Assembly: GCA_019459525.1 (NCBI GenBank)
Contig: JAIBEY010000072.1
Location: 124,001 to 188,000 of the forward strand
DNA: 64,000 nucleotides
Reading direction: 5' to 3'
DNA from: Prolixibacteraceae bacterium
Lineage (GTDB): Bacteria; Bacteroidota; Bacteroidia; Bacteroidales; Prolixibacteraceae
Program-made: the position numbers and the translations under genes
Part shown: in pieces, positions 1-6,945 of the stretch
How positions within the stretch are numbered: the first letter of the stretch is position 1
Layout of the letters: every line of letters begins with the position of its first letter
Notes under the pieces: generated by a model
What the model was told of the DNA's origin: nothing
Seen by the model: only the letters and a program-made list of their open reading frames with translations
Database searches by the model: none

Positions 1-1
1 T

Positions 2-1177
2 ATGCAGTATGTTTTGGAAGGGCTTGTTTTTGTAAACGATGGGCAAACATTAACGATTAAAGCTGGAACGGTTGTGCGATTTAAGTCGGGACAAGCCGAA
101 AACAGCAGCGCGTTGATTGTTGCCCGCGGAGGTAAAATTATTGCAGAAGGAACCCGCGAAGAGCCTATTATTTTTACCGTTGATGGCGATGATCTGAACG
201 GTTCCGTTCCGCTTGAAGCGCGTGGCTTATGGGGCGGACTGGTAATTTTGGGAAATGCGCCGTTAAATCTGGCCAGTGGCGAATCGTATATCGAAGGTAT
301 TCCGCTGTCGGAACCCCGGATTGTTTACGGCGGGACCGATGAGCAGGATAATTCGGGTTCGTTAAAGTATGTTTCTATCAGGCATGGAGGCACCAACATT
401 GGCGAAGGGAACGAGATTAACGGGCTTACGCTTGGAGGCGTTGGTAGTGGAACCAGTATTGATTATGTTGAAGTTATTTCGAATGAAGATGATGGCATTG
501 AAATATTTGGAGGTAAAGTCAGCCTGAAACACATTGTGGTGGCCTACTGCGGCGATGATGCTTTCGACTACGACCTGGGTTGGAGTGGTAACGGGCAATT
601 TTGGCTGGGATTGCAGTCGGCATATCAGGGCGACCGAATGATTGAAGCTGGCGGAGGGGTTGATCCGGTAATCGGGCAACCGTTTTCGATGCCTGATATT
701 TTTAATGTGACTTTATACGCCAAAGGCAGTGGGAGCAACGTTCCGCTTCTGAGTTTCGATAACAATGCCGGTGGAACTCTGGCCAACTCCATTTTGATGA
801 ACGGCGCCAAAGGAATTTCTATTCAGCAAACCGACAATCAGCATGATTCGTACCATCAGTGGGAACTGGGGAATCTGGAGGTAAAAAATAATATTTTCTA
901 CCAGGTGGCATCCAATAACGAAAAAGATATTTTTTCGGTTTCGGGAAGTGCTACCGAAGAACAAAAAGCCAGATGGTCGGCCTATTTTTCGCTGGCAGCG
1001 AATCGGATTGCCGATCCGGGTCTCAACAACTACACCGATAATTTTGTACCGAAAACACCACTGGCAGGCAGTTTGGCGAATTACCCCAACAATTGGTTTC
1101 AGCAAGTGACTTTTTTTGGCGCTTTTGGCGAGGATAACTGGTTGACAGGCTGGTCGGCCCTGGATGCTTCCGAGTAA
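2..1177 (+). CDS. Secreted right-handed beta-helix-like protein, 5' partial
   Basis: This is the 3' part of a secreted or surface protein common in Bacteroidota, often mislabelled 'multidrug transporter'. The visible 391 residues are rich in Gly, Asn and Asp and have repeated strand-turn patterns (LIVARGGKIIAEG, GLWGGLVILGNAPLN, KYVSIRHGGTNIGEGNEING, DYVEVISNEDDGIEIFGG), as expected of a parallel beta-helix. Relatives have a signal peptide and more N-terminal sequence, and the frame is open at the window edge, so the ATG at base 2 is probably internal. No type IX C-terminal sorting domain is visible: the protein ends WLTGWSALDASE. Relatives are often encoded next to a TonB-dependent receptor, which would lie outside the window. 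Function is unknown, possibly surface binding. Confidence 0.75.
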   Translation: MQYVLEGLVFVNDGQTLTIKAGTVVRFKSGQAENSSALIVARGGKIIAEGTREEPIIFTVDGDDLNGSVPLEARGLWGGLVILGNAPLNLASGESYIEGIPLSEPRIVYGGTDEQDNSGSLKYVSIRHGGTNIGEGNEINGLTLGGVGSGTSIDYVEVISNEDDGIEIFGGKVSLKHIVVAYCGDDAFDYDLGWSGNGQFWLGLQSAYQGDRMIEAGGGVDPVIGQPFSMPDIFNVTLYAKGSGSNVPLLSFDNNAGGTLANSILMNGAKGISIQQTDNQHDSYHQWELGNLEVKNNIFYQVASNNEKDIFSVSGSATEEQKARWSAYFSLAANRIADPGLNNYTDNFVPKTPLAGSLANYPNNWFQQVTFFGAFGEDNWLTGWSALDASE

Positions 1178-1249
1178 TTGAGCGGGAAGTTCAGCAAAAA
1201 TAAATCGAAGAAAAAAAGTAAAACGATGATTTTTTTATTCGATTTATTT

Positions 1250-1269
1250 TAACTTTGACCGACCGTTCA
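1250..1269 (+). promoter_or_regulatory. Promoter -7 box with overlapping TetR-type operator
   Basis: TAACTTTG at 1250-1257 fits the Bacteroidota -7 consensus TAnnTTTG. An imperfect palindrome TGACCGACCGTTCA (1256-1269; 10 of 14 positions match its reverse complement) overlaps its end. The TetR-family gene starts 20 bases further on, so self-repression through this site is the simplest reading. A matching -33 TTTG is not evident. The operator role is inference. Confidence 0.5.
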
Positions 1270-1288
1270 TTCATAAAATATCTAAACG

Positions 1289-1903
1289 ATGTGTCCTCGA
1301 ACATCACAGCAATTTGAAACCATCCGTCAGGAAAAGACCAAACTAATCCTCGATACCGCACTCGAACTGTTTGCAGAAAAGGGTTATCATATCACTTCAA
1401 TCAGCGACATTACTAAAAAAGCGGGTATCTCAAAAGGGTTGATTTATAATTATTTTGATAGCAAGGAAGCGGTGTTGCGCAGCATTATTCAAGTCGGTTA
1501 CGATACGGCCTACAATAATCTCGATATTAACCGCGACCATACGTTGGCAAGAGAAGAGTTTATTCATTTTCTCCGGATTACTTTTCGTTCTGTCAGGGAA
1601 AACCCGCGGTTTTGGAAGTTGTATAGCGCACTGGTTTTGCAACCCGGAATTCAGGATATGTTTGTGGCTGAGTATGGTGGAAAAGGGCAGGAGATACAGA
1701 AATTGTTGCTCGACTTCATAAAAATATCGGGAAGCACTGCTCCCGAGAATGATTTGATTGCCATTTCGTCGCTAATAAAAGGCGCTCATCTCATCCTGAT
1801 CACCGCACCCGATTTTTTCCCGGCCGGACAGTTCGAAGAAACCATTATCGATGCATGTTTCCGGCTGATACAAAAGACTGAAGTGGATAGTCTCAGTGCT
1901 TGA
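1289..1903 (+). CDS. TetR/AcrR-family transcriptional regulator
   Basis: A 204-residue one-component repressor. The N-terminal TetR DNA-binding domain is clear: helix 1 around residues 14-31 (TKLILDTALELFAEKGY) and a helix-turn-helix at about 36-57 ending in the family signature GISKGLIYNYFDSKEAVL. The C-terminal half is a typical variable ligand-binding helical domain, so the inducer cannot be predicted. The ATG at 1289 leaves only 12 residues before helix 1, which is normal. A palindrome overlapping a -7 box lies just upstream and suggests autoregulation. It heads a same-strand run of six genes for an envelope transport system, which it probably controls. No second copy of the operator was found before 2044, so control of those genes would need read-through or a site I missed. 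Confidence 0.93.
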   Translation: MCPRTSQQFETIRQEKTKLILDTALELFAEKGYHITSISDITKKAGISKGLIYNYFDSKEAVLRSIIQVGYDTAYNNLDINRDHTLAREEFIHFLRITFRSVRENPRFWKLYSALVLQPGIQDMFVAEYGGKGQEIQKLLLDFIKISGSTAPENDLIAISSLIKGAHLILITAPDFFPAGQFEETIIDACFRLIQKTEVDSLSA

Positions 1904-2043
1904 AAGTATTTCCTTCGATACGCTAAGTTGTTCAGGGATTGGAGCTTTCAGTGAGAATGTTAATTGTAAACAGAACGAATAACTAAATACATCACCGCTC
2001 CCTGAACGCGAAACAGCAGAAGGGAGCACTCAAAATAACAACA

Positions 2044-2784
2044 ATGAAAACATCTTTCCTCTTTGTGGTATTTCTGCTTGCACTTTCGGTTTCTGCCCAG
2101 GATATCAAAGAAATTGTCCGTAAGTCAGACGAGAAATTCCGCGGTTCATCCAGTACAGGAAGCTTTTCGATGACCATTGAACGACCAACCTGGTCGCGCA
2201 CCATTTCGATGAAAAGCTGGGCTCTCGGGAACGACTATTCACTGATTTATGTGACAGCACCTGCTAAAGAAAAGGGCCAGGTTTTCCTGAAGCGCAAAAA
2301 CGAAATGTGGAACTGGGTGCCTTCGATTGATCGGATGGTGAAGATTCCGCCATCGATGATGATGCAGTCGTGGATGGGATCTGATTTTACGAACGACGAT
2401 CTGGTGCGCGAATCGTCAATCGTGAAAGATTATACGCATAAACTGTTGGGCGAAGAAACGGTTGCCGGGTACCTCTGCTATAAGGTTGAGCTCGTTCCAC
2501 TCGAGAATGCGCCGGTGGTGTGGGGCAAAGTGCTGATGTGGGTCAGCAAGAAAGACTACTTATGGTTGAAAGCCGAATTTTACGATGAGGATGGCGTGCT
2601 GGTGAATACTGAAATTCTGAGTGATGTAAAAAAGATGGATGACCGCGTAATTCCGTGCCGTATGGAAATGATCCCGGCAGATAAAAAAGGACACAAAACC
2701 ATTATGGTTTTTGAAAATACCGACTTCGACGTGCCGCTGAAGGAAGACTTTTTCTCAATTCAGAATATGAAAAAGTTGAAATAA
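2044..2784 (+). CDS. LolA-like outer membrane lipoprotein-sorting protein
   Basis: A 246-residue periplasmic protein with a signal peptide (residues 1-18, cleaved near VSA-QD). It matches the family annotated 'outer membrane lipoprotein-sorting protein', whose fold is an incomplete beta-barrel with a hydrophobic cavity like LolA and LolB. Recognisable stretches are SFSMTIERPTWSRTISMKSW, MWNWVPSIDRMVKIPPSMMM (residues 89-107) and SWMGSDFTNDDLVRES. Proteins of this family normally sit beside ABC or RND exporters and are thought to carry a lipid or acyl chain across the periplasm. Here it precedes two permeases and an ATPase on the same strand. The gap before it (1904-2043) holds only a weak 9-base inverted repeat (1930-1938 with 1999-2007). 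Cargo is unknown. It is not the housekeeping LolA, which is usually encoded alone. Confidence 0.85.
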   Translation: MKTSFLFVVFLLALSVSAQDIKEIVRKSDEKFRGSSSTGSFSMTIERPTWSRTISMKSWALGNDYSLIYVTAPAKEKGQVFLKRKNEMWNWVPSIDRMVKIPPSMMMQSWMGSDFTNDDLVRESSIVKDYTHKLLGEETVAGYLCYKVELVPLENAPVVWGKVLMWVSKKDYLWLKAEFYDEDGVLVNTEILSDVKKMDDRVIPCRMEMIPADKKGHKTIMVFENTDFDVPLKEDFFSIQNMKKLK

Positions 2785-2848
2785 AAAGCCTTCCGTCAGC
2801 AAAAGCAGACGGCAAAGGATATGTCGCCATATAACTCGTAAGAGTCAA

Positions 2849-2876
2849 AATCTGGAATTTGAAACTTGGAACTTTT
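2849..2876 (+). repeat. 7-base periodic spacer abutting a start codon
   Basis: Four consecutive 7-base units (first AATCTGG, last AACTTTT) run directly into the ATG at 2877. The unit pattern is AAnnTnn. There is no Shine-Dalgarno sequence. The same unit family recurs before the next two genes and between zwf and pgl. Confidence 0.6.
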
Positions 2877-4100
2877 ATGCATACAAACATCAAACTGGCG
2901 TGGCGAAACATCTGGCGGAACAAACGCCGGACACTGATTACTGTGGCTTCCATCTTTTTTGGCGTGTTGCTGTCGGCTTATATGACATCGATGCAGGAAG
3001 GTTCGTACAGTAAAATGGTAGAAATTGTGGTGAAATTCTATTCCGGGTACATGCAGGTTCATCAGGCTGATTACTGGGAAAATAAAAGTGTTAACAATTC
3101 GTTCGACTACGATCAAGCCTTCATCGATCAGTTGAAGTCGAATCCTGAAATCGATTTGGTCATTCCGCGGCTCGAATCATTTGGGCTGGCATCGGCGGGA
3201 GAGCTAACACGCGGATCGGCTATTTTTGGTATTGTTCCTGAAATAGAGACTCAACTTACCGGCATTGCCGACAAAATTGTTTCAGGCAAATACCTGCAAG
3301 CCACTGACGATGGCGTGGTAATTGGCGATGGGCTGGCCCGATTCCTGAAACTGAGCCTGAACGATACACTGATCATTATCACTCAGGGGTATCACGGCGT
3401 AAGTTCTGCCGGTAAGTTTCCGGTACGTGGTATCATCAAACATGTGTCGCCCGAACTTAATAAATCCATTATTTACATGGAACTCAAAACCTGTCAAAAT
3501 TTTCTGGGCGCCGAAAACAAGCTGACTTCGCTGGTTGTGAATGTGGCAGATAACGATGTGATGAGGAAGGTGCTGAAAAAGCTCAAGTCAGAAATTCAGG
3601 CACCATTTTCGGTGATGAGCTGGGAGGAAATGCAACCCGAGGTGGTCCAGCAAATAGAAAGCGACCGCGCAGGAGGAGTGATCATGAAAGCCATTTTGTA
3701 CATCGTCATCGCTTTCGGAATTTTTGGAACCATTATGATGATGATTGCCGAGCGTCGCCGCGAATTCGGGGTGATGATTTCCATAGGAATGCAGAAAAAG
3801 AAGCTGGCAGTCATCCTGTTTGTCGAAACTTTATTTATCGGGGTGCTCGGAATTTTATCTGGACTTGCCGTCAGTTTGCCACTGTTACTTTTACAGGCGC
3901 AAAACCCAATTCCTCTGACAGGGGAAACTGCCAAACTAATGGAGGATTTTGGGTTCGAACCGTTTATGTTCTTTTCTACGGCTCCTGAAATTTTTTTGCA
4001 ACAAGCCATCAGCGTTTTTGCAATGACCGTGTTAATCGGTATTTATCCGATGGTGGCAACGTTGCGGATAAAGGAAATTAAGGCATTGCACGGAACATAG
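2877..4100 (+). CDS. ABC transporter permease, LolC/LolE-MacB type (first subunit)
   Basis: A 407-residue inner-membrane permease of the FtsX/MacB superfamily. It starts MHTNIKLAWRNIWRNKRRT, the usual cytoplasmic amphipathic entry, followed by one N-terminal membrane helix (about 20-40), a large periplasmic MacB-like domain (about 45-265) and three C-terminal helices (about 275-400) containing the typical cytoplasmic loop IAERRREFGVMISIGMQKKK. In-frame codons upstream (TTG at 2859) would add six residues taken from the heptad repeat, so the ATG at 2877 is preferred. It pairs with a second permease at 4190 and the ATPase at 5453 to form a LolCDE-like heterodimeric transporter. Such transporters use mechanotransmission to extract lipoproteins or lipids from the outer leaflet of the inner membrane. 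Substrate is not known; the LolA-like gene upstream suggests a lipidic cargo. Confidence 0.88.
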   Translation: MHTNIKLAWRNIWRNKRRTLITVASIFFGVLLSAYMTSMQEGSYSKMVEIVVKFYSGYMQVHQADYWENKSVNNSFDYDQAFIDQLKSNPEIDLVIPRLESFGLASAGELTRGSAIFGIVPEIETQLTGIADKIVSGKYLQATDDGVVIGDGLARFLKLSLNDTLIIITQGYHGVSSAGKFPVRGIIKHVSPELNKSIIYMELKTCQNFLGAENKLTSLVVNVADNDVMRKVLKKLKSEIQAPFSVMSWEEMQPEVVQQIESDRAGGVIMKAILYIVIAFGIFGTIMMMIAERRREFGVMISIGMQKKKLAVILFVETLFIGVLGILSGLAVSLPLLLLQAQNPIPLTGETAKLMEDFGFEPFMFFSTAPEIFLQQAISVFAMTVLIGIYPMVATLRIKEIKALHGT

Positions 4101-4189
4101 GGCATGGAGCAGAGGGCGAACGGCATGGAGAGAAACCTGCAACTCGTATCCTGCAACTTGCAACAATTTGAAACCTGAAATTTTGAACT
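4101..4189 (+). repeat. 7-base periodic intergenic array before second permease
   Basis: Nearly the whole gap keeps a 7-base period. GGCATGG occurs at 4101 and 4122, 21 bases apart. Units such as AACCTGC (4134), AACTCGT (4141), ATCCTGC (4148) and AACTTGC (4155) follow, then after a 3-base slip AATTTGA (4165) and AACCTGA (4172), reaching the ATG at 4190. No coding sequence or Shine-Dalgarno motif is present. Confidence 0.6.
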
Positions 4190-5410
4190 ATGATCTCATC
4201 AATTGCATGGAAAAATATCTGGCGGAACCGGGTTCGCTCGGGAGTAATAATTGCGGCCATTACCATCGGAATGTTTGCCGGAGTGTTTACTTCAACCTTC
4301 TATAAAGGGTGGATCAATCAGCGTCTTGACGCCGGAGTTGAAACGGAAGTGTCACACGTCCAGATTCATCATCCGGAATTCAGTGAGAATTTTGATCTGA
4401 AAAGCGTTATCCCGGATGGAGCAAAAATGGCTGGGGAAATAGCAGAAATGGAGTTTGTTGATGGAGTTAGTCCGAGGATGGTTGCCCAGGCCATGATTGC
4501 TTCATCAGAAACCGGAACCGGCGTAAAAATATTAGGCGTCGATCCGGAAAAAGAAAAAACAGTACTTAATCTATACACCAAAATTCCTGAAGGAAAGTAC
4601 CTGGATGGAGTGAAACGCAACCCAATACTGATTGGGAAAAAACTGGCAGAAAAACTGAAGGTTAAACTTCATTCCAAGTTGGTCATTACGCTTCAGGATT
4701 CGGAGGGCCATCTGGTGAGTGAGGCTTTTCGGGTTAGTGGAATTTACCATGTGGGCAACGGGATGTTCGAAGAAATGAATGTGTTTGTATTGAAATCAGA
4801 TCTGGCCCGATTTGTACAACTTGATGAAAATACCTCGCACGAGATTGTTGTTCACCTGAAGGATCACGACCAACTTTCGCAAAAAACTGAACTGCTGGCC
4901 GGAAAATATGACCAATCGCTGGTTCAGAATTGGAAACAAATGGCTCCGGAATTGGGTTTGCTTAACGAGTACGGAAATATTTACATCTACTTCTTTATCG
5001 CCATCATTTTGTTGTCGTTGGGTTTTGGCATTGTCAATACCATGCTGATGGCGGTAATGGAGCGGGTAAAGGAAATCGGGATGCTGATGGCTATTGGGAT
5101 GAGCAAATTCCGGGTCTTCTGGATGCTGATGCTCGAAACGGTTTTGCTGACACTTACCGGTGGTTTTATGGGTATTTTGCTCGGGATAGGGGTAACATTT
5201 GCGACCATGGGATCGGGTATCGACCTGTCGTTTTATGCCGAGGGGCTTGAAGATATGGGCTACAGTTCGCTGGTTTTTCCGGTAGTCGAATTCAAAATGG
5301 TATTGGTCATCGTAACTCTTGTACTGATAACGGGGATTATCGCATCCATTTATCCGGCCCGAAAGGCGCTGAAGTACAAACCCGCCGAAGCCATTCGGAT
5401 AGATATGTAA
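4190..5410 (+). CDS. ABC transporter permease, LolC/LolE-MacB type (second subunit)
   Basis: A 406-residue permease homologous to the preceding one but clearly diverged. It opens MISSIAWKNIWRNRVRSGV, has an N-terminal membrane helix (about 17-38), a periplasmic domain (about 40-255) and a C-terminal bundle of three helices starting near YGNIYIYFFIAIILLSLGFGI, with the conserved loop MERVKEIGMLMAIGMSKFRV. It ends IYPARKALKYKPAEAIRIDM, the classic FtsX-family terminus. Two different permeases side by side argue for a LolC/LolE-like heterodimer and not a MacB homodimer. Neither permease carries a fused ATPase; that is the next gene. Start is the ATG that follows the heptad spacer. Confidence 0.88.
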   Translation: MISSIAWKNIWRNRVRSGVIIAAITIGMFAGVFTSTFYKGWINQRLDAGVETEVSHVQIHHPEFSENFDLKSVIPDGAKMAGEIAEMEFVDGVSPRMVAQAMIASSETGTGVKILGVDPEKEKTVLNLYTKIPEGKYLDGVKRNPILIGKKLAEKLKVKLHSKLVITLQDSEGHLVSEAFRVSGIYHVGNGMFEEMNVFVLKSDLARFVQLDENTSHEIVVHLKDHDQLSQKTELLAGKYDQSLVQNWKQMAPELGLLNEYGNIYIYFFIAIILLSLGFGIVNTMLMAVMERVKEIGMLMAIGMSKFRVFWMLMLETVLLTLTGGFMGILLGIGVTFATMGSGIDLSFYAEGLEDMGYSSLVFPVVEFKMVLVIVTLVLITGIIASIYPARKALKYKPAEAIRIDM

Positions 5411-5452
5411 CCTGCAACCCGCAACAATTTGGAACTTGAAACTATTATACAT
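5411..5452 (+). repeat. 42-base spacer made of six 7-base units
   Basis: The entire gap between the permease stop codon and the ATPase ATG is exactly 6 x 7 bases. Units include CCTGCAA (5411), CCCGCAA (5418), CAATTTG (5425), GAACTTG (5432) and AAACTAT (5439). The exact fit between stop and start is the cleanest example of this repeat in the window. Confidence 0.65.
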
Positions 5453-6151
5453 ATGAACGTCATTGAAGTCAAACAGCTTGAGAAAATCTACAACGATTCG
5501 GAAGTAAAGGTGTACGCGCTGAACGGTGTTGATTTGCGCATCGAAGAAGGTGAATTTACGGCTATCGTTGGGCCATCGGGTTCAGGAAAAACGACCTTCC
5601 TGAATATGTTGGGCGGTCTGGATCAACCCACATCAGGGTTTATCTCCATTGGCGGAACAGAAATCAGCAAACTGAGTTCGTCGGAGTTAATCCATTTCAG
5701 GTTGCACAATATTGGGTTTGTTTTTCAGGCTTATAACCTGATTCCGGTACTTACAGCCAAAGAAAATGTGGAATTTATTATGCAATTGCAGAACAAACCG
5801 AAGTCGGAACGCGAAAGTCGCACTATGGCATTGTTGAAAGAAGTTGGACTGGAAGGTCGTGAAAACAGCCGTCCGAATAAACTTTCAGGAGGACAGCAGC
5901 AGCGGGTTGCTGTGGCACGTGCTTTGGCTTCGAAACCCAAATTTGTGCTGGCCGACGAACCAACCGCCAATCTGGATAGTAAATCGACTGAAAACCTGCT
6001 CGAAATCATGGAAGAACTCAATAGAAAGGAAAATGTAACGTTTATCTTTAGCACTCACGATCAGCGCGTGGTGAACAAAGCCCGGCGGGTGATTACACTG
6101 GAAGACGGAAAGATTATCAGTGATGTGAGAAAAGCTATTTTGCCACAATAG
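5453..6151 (+). CDS. ABC transporter ATP-binding protein, LolD/MacB type
   Basis: A 232-residue nucleotide-binding subunit. Walker A is GPSGSGKT (residues 40-47), the Q-loop is FVFQAYNLIPVLTAKENV, the signature is LSGGQQQRVAVARAL (from residue 144) and Walker B is VLADEPTANLD (from 165), followed by the H-loop FSTHD. The NLIPVLTAKENV segment is typical of the LolD/MacB subfamily. An in-frame TTG at 5429 would add eight residues encoded by the heptad repeat; the ATG at 5453 gives the normal family N-terminus MNVIEVKQLEKIY. It powers the two permeases encoded just upstream. The gene order permease-permease-ATPase without a MacA-like adaptor favours a lipid or lipoprotein transporter over a MacAB drug exporter. 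Confidence 0.92.
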   Translation: MNVIEVKQLEKIYNDSEVKVYALNGVDLRIEEGEFTAIVGPSGSGKTTFLNMLGGLDQPTSGFISIGGTEISKLSSSELIHFRLHNIGFVFQAYNLIPVLTAKENVEFIMQLQNKPKSERESRTMALLKEVGLEGRENSRPNKLSGGQQQRVAVARALASKPKFVLADEPTANLDSKSTENLLEIMEELNRKENVTFIFSTHDQRVVNKARRVITLEDGKIISDVRKAILPQ

Positions 6152-6258
6152 TAAGATTGAACACATTGTTTTGTTTTCCAGGCGAACTATGATCCTGTTG
6201 TGGTTCAGTAATTTACAAGTATCTCACAGTCCTGTTGAAATAAAAACGAATAAGCTCC

Positions 6259-6933
6259 ATGCAAAATATATTTATCCTCTTGCTGTCAAGCCTTTTCTGG
6301 GTTAGTCCTCCTGAAAAACAATTGGGAGAAAAGACCTGGCCATCTGAATTAAACACGGCCCGGGATGCTAATTATCTCGATAAGCTCGAACGAGAAGTTA
6401 TCCACGAACTGAATAAAGTTCGCACCGACCCCAAACGTTTTGCCGAAGAATATATGGAAGACCTTCGGGCTGCTTTTGACGGTAAAACGTTTACCTATCC
6501 GGGACAAACACCTGTTCTTTCGGCAGAGGGCATATTCCCGTTGAATGAATGTATTGAAGTATTAAAGAAAACCAGTCCGATGCCCTTACTTTATCCGGCC
6601 GAAGGATTGGCAAAAGCCGCATTCTATCTGGCCGACGATCAGAAAAAGCATGGTGGAATAGGGCATATTTCCAGAAACGGGATGACTCCTCAAAATCGGA
6701 TTGAAAAATATGGAGAGTGGGATATTTGTTCGGCTGAAGATATTACTTATGGAAGTTTCGAAGCGCAGCAAATTGTTATAGCCTTACTTATTGACGATGG
6801 CGTTCCTGACCGGGGACACCGCAAAAACGTGCTGAACCCAGGTTTCCGGTTCGCTGGTGTTTCCTTTGGTGGTCATCCAACCTATCAGGCGATGTGCGTA
6901 ATTGATTATGCCGGAGAATACAAAACAAAATAA
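6259..6933 (+). CDS. CAP-domain (SCP/PR-1-like) secreted protein
   Basis: A 224-residue exported protein with a short hydrophobic N-terminus (MQNIFILLLSSLFWV). The CAP/SCP fold is visible as VIHELNKVRTDPKRFAEEYM (around 48-67), GIGHISRNGMTPQNRIEKYG, AEDITYG and the CAP2-like motif GHRKNVLNPGFRFAGVSF. The conserved His and Glu of the CAP cavity appear to be kept (GHIS, SAED). CAP proteins bind lipids or sterols in eukaryotes and mycobacteria; bacterial roles are poorly known. It lies 107 bases after the ATPase and 12 bases before the barrel gene, on the same strand, so it is probably part of the same transcription unit. That context makes a lipid-handling role plausible, but this is inference. 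Confidence 0.82.
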   Translation: MQNIFILLLSSLFWVSPPEKQLGEKTWPSELNTARDANYLDKLEREVIHELNKVRTDPKRFAEEYMEDLRAAFDGKTFTYPGQTPVLSAEGIFPLNECIEVLKKTSPMPLLYPAEGLAKAAFYLADDQKKHGGIGHISRNGMTPQNRIEKYGEWDICSAEDITYGSFEAQQIVIALLIDDGVPDRGHRKNVLNPGFRFAGVSFGGHPTYQAMCVIDYAGEYKTK

Positions 6934-6945
6934 CCAAATTTGAAG

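Noticed and set aside
1930-2007. 9-base inverted repeat (1930-1938 with 1999-2007) before the LolA-like gene
   Set aside because: The loop is 60 bases and there is no T run; considered too weak for a regulatory call.
4796-5452. A 218-codon minus-strand frame opposite the second permease
   Set aside because: Composition is Gln/His/Tyr-rich as expected from the reverse of a membrane gene; no start context or family resemblance.
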